Positions 11,691-23,311 of a stretch of 64,000 nucleotides of DNA are shown here, one piece after another. The stretch's first letter is position 1, and each line of letters opens with the position of its first letter. A program made the position numbers and the translations under genes. Source of the DNA: Aporrectodea caliginosa (lineage: Eukaryota > Annelida > Clitellata > Crassiclitellata > Lumbricidae); NCBI GenBank assembly GCA_020284085.1, contig JACEVL010000419.1, positions 33,501 through 97,500 of the forward strand. Direction: 5' to 3'. The notes beneath the pieces are model-generated. The model ran no database searches, had not been told where the DNA came from, and saw only the letters and a list, made by a program, of their open reading frames with translations.

Positions 11691-12823
11691 TCAGAGATGT
11701 AAGAGGCCGCACAAGTGTGGACGACCGTTGCGTCCCAAGCCAGGTACTTCCCTCCCATCCACGGTATGAGGGTGGCCCCATCAGGTCTTTTACCATCCGC
11801 TCGAAACAGGCCCGCTGGTTCCTTGGTACTGGGGACGTCCGCCTTGAGCAGGGCGCGCCATATGATGTCATTAATGGCATGGTGACGCAGAGAGCGCCCA
11901 GATGCCCTCCTACACACAAAGCCGTGATGGCCCTCCGAACCGACCAAGTCACCACACTGGCACCTATGGGGGGCACACAAGGCCAAGCCAAGGCGTAGGC
12001 CAACCGCCACCCGGACTGCCTCGTTGTCGAGGGCCAGGCCACACGCGGCAATTGGGAGCGCCATCATCCAGTCCGCCGAATGTGGACTGCTTATCGCGAC
12101 GAGTCTGGCCCGATCCACCAGCCCAACAGAGCTACGGCCGATGTCTGCCCTATCTCTCTCAATTAAGGGCCGGTCCCAGACGCTCTGTCTGACCGGTAGG
12201 GGGCACATTGTGGTCGGCAAGGTGTCCCGCCGCGCACTCAGTAACTCAGTCATAAACTGATCCGGCATCGCAGCGCAAGCCGCGAGAATGGCTGCCTGGA
12301 GCTCGAGAGTCGATGCGGCTGAAGCCAAGTAGGCGGATGAAGCCAGCGAAACGACTCTACGTAAGCCGAGGCCACCATCTCTGATGGGAAGCGCGGCCTG
12401 CAACCACTGGATGTCATTCAGGGTGCAGTTTACAATTGACTCAAGGCCCGATCGCATCAGCCCGTCCAGCGTCCCGAGGGCAGGATGGTCAGAACAAGGG
12501 GAGCAACGGAGGAGGTAACTCAGCTTCGACGCGCCAAACGATGAACGAAGCAAAATCAATGCGTTCTGTGATGGTAACTGGCGAAGTCTCTCCAGAGCCC
12601 GTTGAAGCGTGTCACAATGGGCAACCAAGGCCACATCCAGCGCCCCTCCCGTGAAAAGTGGGGCCCCCAGTAACGTCAACATCAGCCTCGACTCGGCTAT
12701 ATCCAGACAGGAGCGGCGGCAAAACAAGGTTGGCATCCGGCTGAAAGACCTCACATTTACTGGAGTTCAGATAGAGACCCATAGATGGACCAAGCCCCGC
12801 AACTGTCAAAACATCCCTGGTCA
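11684..12823 (-). pseudogene. R4/Dong-like non-LTR retrotransposon, truncated at both ends (diverged subfamily)
   Basis: The minus strand begins inside the reverse transcriptase (LNSSKCEVF, motif D, near 12,760) immediately beside the (ATT)n array. It continues as a 356-codon frame with the LLGAPL block, a CxC...HxxxC zinc motif (CQCGDLV...HHGFVC) and a restriction-like endonuclease core (KRPDG ... WDATVV). The frame then ends at 11,684 where the neighbouring LINE tail abuts, so the conserved C-terminus (QRFNAVAF block) is missing. It is clearly diverged from the 19.9-kb element. The early part (12,612-12,824) is in another frame, so the copy is inactive. Confidence 0.85.
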
Positions 12824-12841
12824 CATTATTATTATTATTAC

Positions 12842-12884
<43 letters not shown>

Positions 12885-12909
12885 GTATTATTATTATTAT
12901 TATTATTAA

Positions 12910-12963
<54 letters not shown>
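12824..12963. repeat. (ATT)n microsatellite, target of the 11.7-12.8 kb insertion
   Basis: About 140 bp of ATT units with a few interruptions. In the orientation of the adjacent retrotransposon it reads (AAT)n immediately 5' of the truncated element, the same arrangement as in the 19-26 kb cluster. Confidence 0.9.
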
Positions 12964-12964
<1 letters not shown>

Positions 12965-13037
12965 TAGTTGTGGCTGCACTGGGAGTGCCCTGCGTATGTT
13001 CTTGAACGGGCGGTACAATGCTCAGAATGAATGAATT
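12964..13037 (+). mobile_element. L2-like LINE 3' tail fragment
   Basis: It carries the last bases of the L2-like tail (GAGTGCCC ... GGGCGGTACAATGCTC) followed by GAATGAATGAATT. Short TGAA repeats at the 3' end are typical of the L2 clade. Only the tail is present, as expected for heavily 5'-truncated insertions. Confidence 0.6.
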
Positions 13038-13119
13038 AATGAATATTTGTAATTTGCACCCAAAGTACAAATGTACTGCGCTTGATGCCTCGCAGCAATT
13101 TGCCTGCTTACTGCCGCCT

Positions 13120-13225
13120 TCTCAAGTCTTCTCTGTTTAGCCGTGGCTGGGCTGGGAGCGCCTCTGAGTAGGTTCCTTGAAGGGCGCTATATAAATGCTC
13201 GGAATGAATGAATGAATGAATGAAA
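13120..13225 (+). mobile_element. L2-like LINE 3' tail with hairpin and (TGAA)n end
   Basis: The tail shows a stem AGCGCC (13,157-13,162) / GGCGCT (13,183-13,188), then ATATAAATGCTC and a (GAAT)n run. The same stem-loop and tetramer recur at 15.9, 40.2, 40.7 and 41.7 kb. It is probably the 3' structure recognised by the LINE reverse transcriptase, as known for UnaL2. Confidence 0.65.
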
Positions 13226-13418
13226 ATGTCGCTTGACTGGTGATAATGAAATAATTTCCTTAGACACCTGCAAAACGTTTTCACCAAACGTTATATATAA
13301 CAGATTCATTTTATCGATGCACAATCTTCCGGCTGAGACATAATGTGAAGTCGAGGTTCAACGGCTCCAGCCGCCAAACGAGTTTTTAAAATAACTGAAA
13401 CTTAATGCCGTCACATCA

Positions 13419-13478
13419 GGTGTTGCCAGTACGAAGCATGATTAAAGGGAGAGGGCACAGCGTCGTTAAACTGACACC
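13419..13478 (+). ncRNA. Twister-ribozyme-like motif T1 (type P3 permutation, degenerate)
   Basis: The order is P3 strand GGTGT (13,419-13,423), core TGCCAGTACGAAG, then GAGAGGG, a shortened P1 region ending AGCGTCG, the L1-like TTAAACTG (13,467-13,473) and the P3 partner ACACC (13,474-13,478). The core departs from the consensus GTCCCAAGCC at two positions and the P1 hairpin has lost one strand, so this copy is unlikely to be active. The layout still matches a twister opened at P3. Confidence 0.45.
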
Positions 13479-13811
13479 ACCTTCAACGAGTCCTTTCGTA
13501 GTCCTTCCTTTTAATTTCATTACTTTCATTATCTCATGTAAACAAGTTGCGGTATGTCAACTTTGTATCTTAATAATAATAAACGAAATCTAGCCTTCAT
13601 ATAAATTAACAAGCCTTATATCCCTGATGCATTGTATGTGAAATGGAAATTTTTTACCTTTGAACGGATTACAAGTTTTGACTGACTGTTATCTTGTTAA
13701 GAACAGGAGCAAGAATAGGAAGGCGTGAACTTTCACTTTCGAGTTAGGCCAAAGCAAAATGTAGGCTCTCTAATTATTGCCTAAAATGTGCAACGTGCAT
13801 TTGAGGTCATT

Positions 13812-15310
13812 GTAAAGTAAGTAAGTATATTCTTTATTTATCCAACTGCATAACCGCACTTTGGTTTACTTGAAAGTACACATTATAAAGCATTCGTGTT
13901 AAAACGTTTCTCTCATTAAGTTGTCGGCCTGTGGGACAATTCGGTCATGTGGTCTGGGACGCAGGGAATAGGGGAGTGTCTTTACAGGAGGAAGGAGCGG
14001 GTTCAGAACAAGGGGTCCGCCAAGGCAGCAGTAAAGAGGTTCCCATCTGCCGTTCTACACAACTGTTCTAATGTTGGGTTACTGTCTGGAAGGTAGCGTA
14101 GTCGGACCAGACGGTCCATCACGGACTGTAGTCTATTGCGCTCCTGCTGCCCCGCAAAACCCCACCATGCCAGTGACGCGTATAACAAGCGGGCCACAGT
14201 GGTCATTCGCACAACATCGTGTAGCATTGGTCCTGCAAGGCCATGTGTCGTCATGATGCGCAGGGCATACATCGACTGTCGAGCTTGGACACATAATCAT
14301 GCGTTTTATCTGCATTTCAAAGCCGATATGTTCAGTCATGACCACCCCGAGGATTACCATGCTCTGGACCCTTGGGAGTCCTGGCACTTCCCCAGGGATT
14401 GCTTCCTGTCCCCCCCCCGCTCGCGTGGGCGGAGGATTAACATCTCCTGAGTTTTCTTTTGATTCAGGCTCAGGTTACATCTCGCAGCCCACTCCGTTAC
14501 ATGGTCCAGTTCGGCCCTGATCGTGTCGCTTCTTGAGGATGGTATTAACAAATAAGTATCATCAGCATACTTAGCCAATCGATTGTGAGGGTGGACTGTT
14601 TTTAGTTTCGATATGGCCGTGTGATTGAAATTCAGAGGCCCTAGGCCAGAGCCCAGGACAATGCTGGCGTTTATGTAAGCGATTGTTGAGATTAATCCAT
14701 TATATTTAGTTACATGGTTTCGTTCACAAAGGAAAGCCACCGCCCAGTTGTAGACACAATCCGGTATGGGCAACTCGGCCAGTTGCTCTGCGAGATAGGC
14801 GTGGCTGATCGTATCGAAAGCTTTGGTAATGTCAAGGGCAATCATGTGGATGTACTGATTATCTTTGAGGAGCTCCACGAGGTTGTGTGTTAGGGCTATA
14901 AGAGCTGAGGTGGTGGATCCCGTTGGACGGAAGGCATATTGATCCGAAAATTGTTGATTTGTGTGTGGTTCTGTCAAAAAGGGATGAAAAAGCGGTGCGC
15001 TATGATTTTCTCCAGGAGACGGCAGAGGATAGACGTGACCGATATAGGATGGAAGTCAGCTGCAGCCTCCACGGGATGGGATACCTTTCGTACCGGCGTT
15101 ATAATGCTTGATTTCCACTGCGGCGGAGCTTAGGAGAAGAGGATAGAGATATTAAAAAGCTTTGTGATTGGTTGAGCTAGCATGTGAGTAACTCCTCTGA
15201 GTAGTCAGGCAGCCAGACCATCAGGGCCCGTAGCAGTACTGCCAACCCACGTAAGCAGCCTGTAAGTGGTAAATACGTTCACATACTCCGTTGTTTCGTC
15301 GACAACTGTT
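13812..15310 (-). pseudogene. CR1-superfamily LINE reverse transcriptase and 3' end, frameshifted
   Basis: On the minus strand: the entry motif TGPDGLAA (about 15,215), DFHPISVTSILCRLLEKIIA (about 15,060-15,000), motif A LDITKAFDTISHAYL (about 14,850-14,800), motif C KYADDTYLLIP (about 14,565-14,535) and motif D LSLNQKKTQEMLI. A frameshift near 14,390 leads into the C-terminal part with WWGFAGQQERNRLQS (about 14,160) and a decayed RPRPHD end near 13,950. The 3' tail reads out as (ACTT)n at 13,816-13,827. It is a longer sibling of the 10.75-kb copy. Several frameshifts and a stop before motif A make it inactive. Confidence 0.85.
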
Positions 15311-15915
15311 GATTTGAGTGAAGGATCAGCGTAGTTTGCATCATTCTGTTGAGATGTTGCAAAAATGCCGGTTTATAGATTCCGCCGTGACCTTGCAATC
15401 CGGGTGTGGGGCTTCCCTGCGGCACCCACTCCGAAGCCGATTGACCTCCTTCCACATTTTCACGAAAATGTTTACGTTGTGTTCTTCCGTTTTACGCTTT
15501 AAATGTAGCCTACGTGGCGACATTTGCATCTACACTGTAGACATGTTGTGCACAATTATGTTTATACGAATTTCGAAGATTGTTTGATTAGATTATTTGA
15601 ATTTAAAAAGAAACGGAAAGCTAAGAAATACAAGAAATGGAGAGGAAAGAAAACAAAGGAATAGAAACAAAGAGCATTGAAAATAAAACAAAAAAATAAG
15701 GAAAGGATTATCGTCAGCAGCTTAAAGTGCGTCGTACAGAGCATTTGGCTACCGAAAGAACAACGCGCACAGCACACCTTTATATTGCTTACGTTCTCCT
15801 CAATATATTTCCTATTTGCGTTAACCAATCAGATAGATGTGTCAGCTCTCAGTCCGTTTCAAATCTTAGTCAACCAACTTTGTATTTAAAGCAACACTAT
15901 TTTCGTTACGTAATG
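15311..15915. other. Non-coding stretch, no feature recognised
   Basis: No convincing coding or structural feature on either strand. A purine-rich segment lies at about 15,600-15,700. Confidence 0.35.
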
Positions 15916-15917
15916 AA

Positions 15918-17870
15918 GATGTTCATTCATTCATTCATTCGTTCATTCGTTAATTCATTCATTCATTCATTCATTCAGAGGACTTTCATAGCGCCTCTTC
16001 AAGAAACCTACTCGTGTTCTCTCCAAGCCCAGCCACGGCTAAAGAAAAAAAGACTTGAGCGATTTATAAACTCCATAAACTTGATTGGTCAGAGGTAACG
16101 AACGCAGGTCCGATGGAATAACCTGAGACCGAGATAGCTCGGCGCTGCTTAGCAGTCAAGCGAGCACGTGGAACTAGGGATTTCCTCTCGTCGCGCAGCG
16201 CAGGGTCCGAAGCGATAGGCCTACAGCGTTCGACTGACACTGGGCGACAGAGATCACACAGCCAAGGATGCAGCGTGAAACCAAAGTAGCATCACGATAT
16301 GAGATCCGCTGGGCGACAGTGTAAGACATTGCGAGTGTAGACAGAGACAGAGGCGAATTTAGGAGGTCGCCCAATGACCCGAGAATCAGAGCGCAGAACC
16401 CGATCTAGTCGCCCCAGAACCACAAGTGGGAGGCCAACGAGGATCGAGCAACAGTGGTCAATTCTACTAGATTAACGAAGGCATGCACAAAAACCACTAT
16501 AGCGTCATAAGAAAAAGAGCGAAAGACCACTCTGATATTGAGCTGATATTAAGAGCTTCGAAAGACTAGGTTCACATGGTGGGAAAGATTAAGTTCCCTG
16601 TCAGAGGTGACACTCTGGTCAAGGTCTGTTGGGGAAAAGTTATCTCAGGAAAATCCCGCGCAAGCTGGAGCAAATCATCGCCCTCCAGTTGCAGACGGCC
16701 ATCCAGCCATATTAACTGAGTCTTGAAAGGTTTTAAAGGAAGCCGATTTAAGGCCATCGAATAGGAAAAGACGTCTATTATAGTAAGGCACATCTGTGCA
16801 CAGTAGCGACTGCGTCTGATGGATGGGAATGGATGTTAGCTTGGACATCATCCGTAAAGAGTTGGCGCAGGAGGACCTGAGACGCCATGCAGCAGAGGAC
16901 AGACATCTGCCGTAAAAAGAAGTAGAACTCTAATAGTAATAGTGTACGAGTAATACTGTAGGCCCTGCCAGTAGGCCTAATACCGTCATACTGTAATACT
17001 GTATGAGTTATAAGAATAGTAATTTCCAAAGTTTAACAGCATCGTATGTCTGCCAGTACCGTTTACTTGCTGCTATTCCATGCGTACAATCTGTTGCAAG
17101 GTTTAAATTCGGGGTAGGATATCAAGGGCCATTGACGGCAATTTGAAAGAATAAATGACAGCTCAATTTTATGTTTTTCCTGATAGTAATTTCCCTGTGT
17201 CACCGCATTCGCTAGACGGTGAAGAAGGTATTAGCTGATAAAGTCGATTCCATAAAATCTATAAAGTTTCAAAAAACTTGCTTTCCGCTTGGAACTTCAG
17301 AAAACAACAACCAAGCTGAACATATCGGGTGCATTATGAGATTCGATGCAGCAACTGCGCGAAATATAGAATTTGAAGCCAGAATTTAAAAGGTGTCTAG
17401 CGATCAGTCCACTTTCTTCTAAGTTTTAGCATAGTTGTGTGATATGGAAGACTGCTGACAACATTTTATAAGTTTTTATAACTGTGCTTTAATGTTCTCT
17501 TTTTGTTGGAGGATATTTCTTCGTTCATTTCTTTAGTCAACCATAATTATGGCAATCTCCTAGGGCGGAACGCCATGGCACACCAAAAGGGGCGGTGACC
17601 GAGACAGACCTAGAGGAGCCAACAGCCACAAGAGGTTGAGCGTTCAGATAGGAAGAAATGGGGCCATTCTAAAAGGCTGGTCAACAACCTAAAGGAAGTA
17701 GAGAGGCGCTGAAGAAGGAAGGAGTGGTCCACAGAGTCAAAGGCAGAGCAAAGAGCTAAGACTATAATTTGGTCGTGGTCCAAAGCGCCATAACAGTCAG
17801 GTAGAAGCCGTAGCAGAAGGTCTTTGAGGAGAGATGTGGCGAATCTGATATGCGCCACAAGAACTTAGAT
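15918..17870 (-). pseudogene. L2-like LINE, 5'-truncated and decayed, with (TGAA)n tail
   Basis: The minus strand shows motif A remnant LCSAFDSVDHSFLLQRL (near 17,745), motif D region RLPLKPFKTQLIWLDG (near 16,735-16,690), C-terminal remnants between 16,450 and 16,060, and then the AGCGCC-type 3' hairpin. The last bases on the plus strand are (CATT)n at 15,930-15,975, which is (TGAA)n in element orientation. Multiple stops and an apparently foreign or eroded middle (about 17,000-17,600) break it. Confidence 0.7.
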
Positions 17871-17922
17871 TGCGCTATAAAACTTGAAGCGATAAAGGAA
17901 GATGGCGGCCGGACGGAAGTTG

Positions 17923-17925
<3 letters not shown>

Positions 17926-17982
<57 letters not shown>
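17926..17982. repeat. (GA)n microsatellite
   Basis: About 57 bp of uninterrupted GA dinucleotides. Confidence 0.95.
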
Positions 17983-17988
<6 letters not shown>

Positions 17989-18904
17989 TTGACGCGGATG
18001 GTTATTGCAGACGGACGAGAATTCAGTTCGAAACCAGTTTCAGGAGGAAACAAGGAGGCTTCCGGGGCAGAAAATAAGGACGTCCGGTGTAAAGGAAGAA
18101 TTTGGTGTGAAGCAGTGATCGGGAAGACAGAAACTGTGTGGAAGATTGACGGAAGATCGATTGAAGGGAGGACGAGGCTTCTGAAGGGAAAGCGTGCTGT
18201 CGTCCGAGTGGAGAAAACCTTGTCGATTCGTTCTGCAACTTCTGTGCGGTGATATAGTCACTATCTTTGTTTGAATATTGTTTAAATACCTAGAAATATT
18301 ATCGGTTTTGCTGTTAGGTGGACTGTGTAAAACGATCACACCAATTAGATGTAACTTGATTAATTTAGGCGGGAAAAGAGACCTTAAATTTTAGTTAAAT
18401 GACAATCAACTCTGTTTTGTGAACCTTTTGAATTGGCGCAAGATAATTAAGCGAGATGGCCACCTTTTGTAATAATTCTGATGACAATGATGAAGTCACT
18501 GAAGTTTTAGACAAGTTAATACAATTTCAAACTACTCAGTTTCTTGTTCATGCAGGCATTTCTCAAATCACTCTTCCGAGGAAGGAGATTCGCTTCTGTA
18601 GCGCCTGAATCTGAACTAGAGAACAAATCTGTTGAGAATGAAAAGGGCCCAAGTGAACCTTGGAGGGTCACTGCCCCAGACCGGGTAGCTGTGGGCAGCC
18701 ACACACGCCATCTTGGGAGCATTTCAGCAGGCCTAGGGAAGCGGAAACACAAAACCCAAAGCAAAGAGAGCTATATAAATCATATAACGTGGAGCCTATG
18801 GATCCCTCATCTCCGTGCTTGTCTTCAGAGGAGATAGCCACTGACTTTTATGCCCGTGGCCTGGGTTCAAACCCTCAAACCCTTACCCGAGACACCTTGC
18901 ACTG
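17983..18904. other. Unassigned stretch, possibly a remnant of a mobile element 5' region
   Basis: Short open stretches exist (for example 18,454-18,595 and 18,544-18,837 on the plus strand, in different frames). None shows a recognisable domain, and they stop against one another. I see no reliable gene here. Confidence 0.3.
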
Positions 18905-19099
18905 TCAACAGCGCGCGTGGTCGCCAGGCGGCGCCACGGTCGCGAAAATGATGCCTGAGAAACCAGACTGCTGTGGAGCGATCAGCTCATTCACATCCAA
19001 ATATGCAATCAACTGATTAGAAACAATGCGCTCTAGAATTTTAGACAGAAAAGTTACATTGGCAATAGACCGAGAATTAGCCGGATCGTTCACATCCAA
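18905..19099 (-). pseudogene. LINE reverse transcriptase N-terminal fragment
   Basis: The minus-strand translation contains NSRSIANVTFLSKILERIVS and QLIAYLDVNELIAPQQSGF. These match the block preceding motif A in CR1/L2 reverse transcriptases (NYRPISNLPFLSK type). The fragment is cut on both sides, at the (GAT)n array and at about 18,905. Confidence 0.7.
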
Positions 19100-19104
19100 A
19101 CCAT

Positions 19105-19535
<431 letters not shown>

Positions 19536-22500
19536 ATGACGTCATCAGCTGGTGATGCAGGTCGACATTTTCTGTCCTGATATAAATTCTGTAATTTCTC
19601 CGGTTTCGATCGTCGTTGGAGTTGAATTTTTATATCTATTGATAAGACAACTTCTCGGGATTTCGAGGACCTTATCCGTCGAGACCGAATCGACCAGGAT
19701 TTCTCACACTTTGGTCTGGTAATTTTGTCATCATTGTTAACGATCATCGCGCCCTTCAAAATTTCGCCATTTCGAGCTTAAATGGCCTACGACGTCATCG
19801 TTGCCATGGCAGCGCATTGTCTTCTGAAGGCTGAGCGTAACTGTTTAACCGTTTGAATAAGACTTTAATCGCTTCAAACATAACAACTCAAGATGGCGTT
19901 CATTGAGAACGACAGTCATTCATCATCAGACAGCTTTCTCAACCAGTACAGATCTCGAGCATGTGCACGGCGGGTTACACCCACCAAGGCGGTTCGAGTA
20001 GACAGGTGTGAACCGATGGCGGGCTACTGGCGATCATTCAAACATACCACGGAACGGTCGGCGAGCGAATCTAGAACACATGCGAAGACGGAGCCTTTGG
20101 TTCTCTCTCCAGCGATCACTCAAGCCGCTACATCAAAGCCAGGAAAGGCGAAGGGAACATGCAGTGTTTGTCACTCCGTTCTCCATCTACACAACAAGGA
20201 CGGGGGCCTACACAAACACGGCCCAAGAAAACAACCATGCCCAGGTTCCCACAAACCACCGCTTACACCGACGACCGCACATCGGGTTTCTTTATCCGGT
20301 AATTCGACGGTTTCGAATCCAGACAGATCTCAAATCCAGTCTCAAACCAACGAATCGGAGCAAACCTGCCGCAGCAACACAGACGCTGAAGACGGGTTAG
20401 AGTCAGCATCAACGACAAAACATCCTGATCTGCCTAATGGCCTACTCAGACACATACCGAAAGGCACAAGAACTGCCGCAGCACACCTCTTGACAGACAT
20501 CATAGGGGATATTCTACATCAGCCCTTACACCCCGCCGGGTGGCTACGCCTCCTCTCCTTTGGATCAGGAACCATGGAAAAACCGACAAGGGGCGGTAAG
20601 AGACACAACCTCACACAATACATCAAATCTCGAATAGACACTTTCAAAAATGATTGGGAGACGACCGCATCGCTTTTATTTGGGCCGGATCGAGACAGAG
20701 CAGACATGGGAAAACCCAGGAAATCACCTGACGCTAATTCCATCGCGGCCGCTGTAGCAGCCAAGTTAGAAGATGGCAACCTCAGCGCTGCATCGCGCAT
20801 TCTCTGCTCAGACGATAGTCCAGCTCCAATTAACAAAGAAACTTTGGAGTTACTCAGGCTTAAACATCCATCGGCCCCAGAGCGGACCATTGCGCAGCCG
20901 TCGCCCCAAACAGCACCATTACAGATCACTGAAAAGGAGGTCCACGACGCCATGCGATCCTTCCCGAAAGGCTCCTCCGGCGGGCCGGATGGATTGAGGC
21001 CACAACACGTCTTGGAGCTCCTCAAAGACCACGTCGCAGGTCAGGGGCTACTGAAGGCAATGACTGCCTTAACAAACTTGCTCCTGGCCGGTATTTGTCC
21101 ACAAGAGCTTCGCCCCATCCTTTTTGGTGGCACACTGTTTGCACTTAAGAAAAGCTCAGGAGGCCTAAGACCTATCGTCATAGGCTACTTGTGGCGTAGA
21201 CTGGCCTCGAAGTGCGCAAACGCTTACATAATACCTATAGCGACACCTCGCCTCTCCCCTAAACAACTGGGAGTCGGTGTATCAGGAGGAGCCGAAGCCG
21301 CAATTCATGCCACGAGAAGATTCATGGAACACATGAGCGAAGACACTATAATCGTTAAACTCGACTTGGCAAATGCCTTTAACAGCCTGCACCGTGACAT
21401 AATGTTATCCTCGTTGTCGGAGTGGTGCCCAGAACTCTACGCCTATTGTCATCTAGCATACGCAGAACCATCCAGCTTGAAGTACGGCAACTTCACTCTA
21501 CAATCGCAGGAAGGACCGCAACAAGGAGACCCACTAGGTCCGGTTCTCTTTTGCCTACCGCTTCAAGAAGTTCTTACTCACTTACAATCGCCGCTAGCCT
21601 TTGGTTATTTAGATGATCTCACCGTGGGCGGCGGGTACAAGAAAGTGTGCGAGGACGTCATGGCAATTAAAGAAGGTTGCGCACGTTTGGGCTTATCGAT
21701 CAACAGCTCAAAATGCGAAGTAATATCCAAGGACGCAAATATCGACCTACCAGAACCGGTGAACCAATTCCTGCGCGTAGATCCATCATCAGCAGAGCTG
21801 CTAGGCGCACCACTATCTCCACGTGAGGCCCTCAACGATACTTTAAACTCAATCGTATCGAGGTTGGCAAGTACTATGAAAAAGCTGGAACAGATACCAA
21901 GACAAGACGCAATCCTGATACTACGATGTTCAATTGGGGCTCCGAGGCTTATATACATTCTCCGCTGCACGCCTTGTCATGAACACCCGGGCCTCTCGAA
22001 ATTCGACGAAGGATTACGTGATGGCACCGAGAGCATTCTTAACATCGCTCTCTCTGACGATCAATGGTCACTCGCTTCCATGCCTATCAGGATGGGCGGG
22101 TTGGGAATAAGAAGAGCATCTTCGTTGGCACTTCCAGCTTTTTTAGCCTCAGCCGCAAGATCTCAGCTCACCCAATCGCTCATCCTCGCCCTGACACAGG
22201 TGCCTGAGGATTCTATCTTGGAAATAATGAGAAGGAGATGGCAGCAGAGCACCGCTGAAACGTCCGACTTCCCATCTTCAGACTGCAAACAGTCTTCATG
22301 GGATACACCGCTGCTGTCAGCGGCCATGTCGGGGATCGAATCGCGCGCCCGGGACCCGTATGACCTGGCCAGGCTAAACGCCATACAGGCCCCACACGCT
22401 TCAGACTGGCTCTTCGCCCTGCCGCTAGCAGCCCAAGGCCTAAGGCTGAACGACGAGGAGATGAGGGTGGCAGTGGGCTTGAGACTAGGGGCGGTCATCT

Positions 22501-23100
22501 GTGCCCCACACGCATGCGCATGTGGAACAATGGTCTCAGCCAGAGGCTCGCATGGATTGGCTTGCTCACTGGGCTTCGGTAGACAAGCAAGACATTCTAC
22601 AATTAACGATATTGTGCTGCGCAGTCTCATCAGGGCAGGCATACCATCGATCAGGGAACCGGTTGGCCTTACCCGACTGGATGGGAAAAGACCGGATGGC
22701 CAAACCTTGATTCCTTGGAAAAGCGGGCGTTCTCTGATTTGGGATGTGACAATCATTGACACTTTCGCGCCATCGTACTTGGCCGAGACATCAGCAGCGG
22801 CAGGAGGAGCGGCGGAAATAGCCGCGACTAGAAAGCAATCCAAATACGCTGAGCTTCAGACGAGATACTGTTTTACCCCTATCGCGATAGAAACGATGGG
22901 GCCTATGGACCACGAAGGCCTGGCCTTCATCTTGGAACTCGGCCGACGATTGACAAGAACAACGGAAGATCTTCAAGAAACTTTCTTCCTGTTCCAAAAG
23001 ATTTCAGTTACAATCCAGCGGTTTAACGCTATCGCGTGCCTGGGTTCGATGAGGCCCTAGAACCATGATTTAAGAACCATGATTTTAAGAACTCTGATTT

Positions 23101-23102
<2 letters not shown>
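19536..23102 (+). mobile_element. Full-length R4/Dong-like non-LTR retrotransposon inserted in (TAA)n
   Basis: The element starts directly after the (AAT)n run with GACGTCATCAGC, has a 5' UTR of about 357 bp, one uninterrupted ORF (19,893-23,060) and a 42-bp 3' UTR that ends CTCTGATTTTATAATAATAA, merging into (TAA)n. There is no poly(A) tail. Site preference for TAA repeats is known for Dong of Bombyx. Both junctions and the intact ORF suggest a recent, possibly active copy. Confidence 0.85.
19893..23060 (+). CDS. Reverse transcriptase with C-terminal restriction-like endonuclease (R4/Dong-like)
   Basis: A 1055-residue protein that would nick target DNA and reverse-transcribe the element RNA onto it. 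An N-terminal Cys/His zinc motif starts at C90-x2-C93 and continues with HKHGP and CPGS. RT blocks follow: SSGGPDGLRPQHV, GGLRPIVIGYLWRRLASK, motif A with catalytic Asp 491 (VKLDLANAFN), motif B GPQQGDPLGPVLF, motif C YLDD at 572-575, motif D LSINSSKCEV and LLGAPL. The C-terminus has a C875-x-C877-x9-H887-x3-C891 zinc knuckle and a PD-(D/E)xK-type nuclease core, PD at 934-935 and Asp 951 (WDVTII). All catalytic residues I can check are present. The length and single ORF fit the R2/R4/NeSL group; R4/Dong is preferred because of the TAA target. The start ATG follows a clear 5' UTR. No stop or frameshift is seen. Confidence 0.9.
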   Translation: MAFIENDSHSSSDSFLNQYRSRACARRVTPTKAVRVDRCEPMAGYWRSFKHTTERSASESRTHAKTEPLVLSPAITQAATSKPGKAKGTCSVCHSVLHLHNKDGGLHKHGPRKQPCPGSHKPPLTPTTAHRVSLSGNSTVSNPDRSQIQSQTNESEQTCRSNTDAEDGLESASTTKHPDLPNGLLRHIPKGTRTAAAHLLTDIIGDILHQPLHPAGWLRLLSFGSGTMEKPTRGGKRHNLTQYIKSRIDTFKNDWETTASLLFGPDRDRADMGKPRKSPDANSIAAAVAAKLEDGNLSAASRILCSDDSPAPINKETLELLRLKHPSAPERTIAQPSPQTAPLQITEKEVHDAMRSFPKGSSGGPDGLRPQHVLELLKDHVAGQGLLKAMTALTNLLLAGICPQELRPILFGGTLFALKKSSGGLRPIVIGYLWRRLASKCANAYIIPIATPRLSPKQLGVGVSGGAEAAIHATRRFMEHMSEDTIIVKLDLANAFNSLHRDIMLSSLSEWCPELYAYCHLAYAEPSSLKYGNFTLQSQEGPQQGDPLGPVLFCLPLQEVLTHLQSPLAFGYLDDLTVGGGYKKVCEDVMAIKEGCARLGLSINSSKCEVISKDANIDLPEPVNQFLRVDPSSAELLGAPLSPREALNDTLNSIVSRLASTMKKLEQIPRQDAILILRCSIGAPRLIYILRCTPCHEHPGLSKFDEGLRDGTESILNIALSDDQWSLASMPIRMGGLGIRRASSLALPAFLASAARSQLTQSLILALTQVPEDSILEIMRRRWQQSTAETSDFPSSDCKQSSWDTPLLSAAMSGIESRARDPYDLARLNAIQAPHASDWLFALPLAAQGLRLNDEEMRVAVGLRLGAVICAPHACACGTMVSARGSHGLACSLGFGRQARHSTINDIVLRSLIRAGIPSIREPVGLTRLDGKRPDGQTLIPWKSGRSLIWDVTIIDTFAPSYLAETSAAAGGAAEIAATRKQSKYAELQTRYCFTPIAIETMGPMDHEGLAFILELGRRLTRTTEDLQETFFLFQKISVTIQRFNAIACLGSMRP

Positions 23103-23172
<70 letters not shown>

Positions 23173-23240
23173 TATAAAAATAATAATAATAATAATATTA
23201 AGTTAAAGTAATATAAAAGTTCTTCCAGTTACATTAAATT

Positions 23241-23291
<51 letters not shown>

Positions 23292-23311
23292 TATTATTAT
23301 TATTATATTAT
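23103..23311. repeat. (TAA)n array between retrotransposon copies 1 and 2
   Basis: TAA/AAT units interrupted at about 23,172-23,240 by a short non-repeat segment that reads as a remnant of an element tail (TTCTTCCAGTTACATTAAA). Compare CCTTCCAGTTACACTAG after copy 6. The array ends in ATT units just before copy 2. Confidence 0.85.

Noticed and set aside
12785..13034. Poly-Ile, poly-Asn and poly-Tyr frames
   Set aside because: Translations of (ATT)/(TAA) microsatellites; the same applies throughout 19.1-26.6 kb.
20519..21025. Minus-strand frame of 168 codons within the intact retrotransposon
   Set aside because: Shadow of the plus-strand ORF; no independent signal. The same holds for 22,163-22,843 and 23,786-24,196 on the minus strand.
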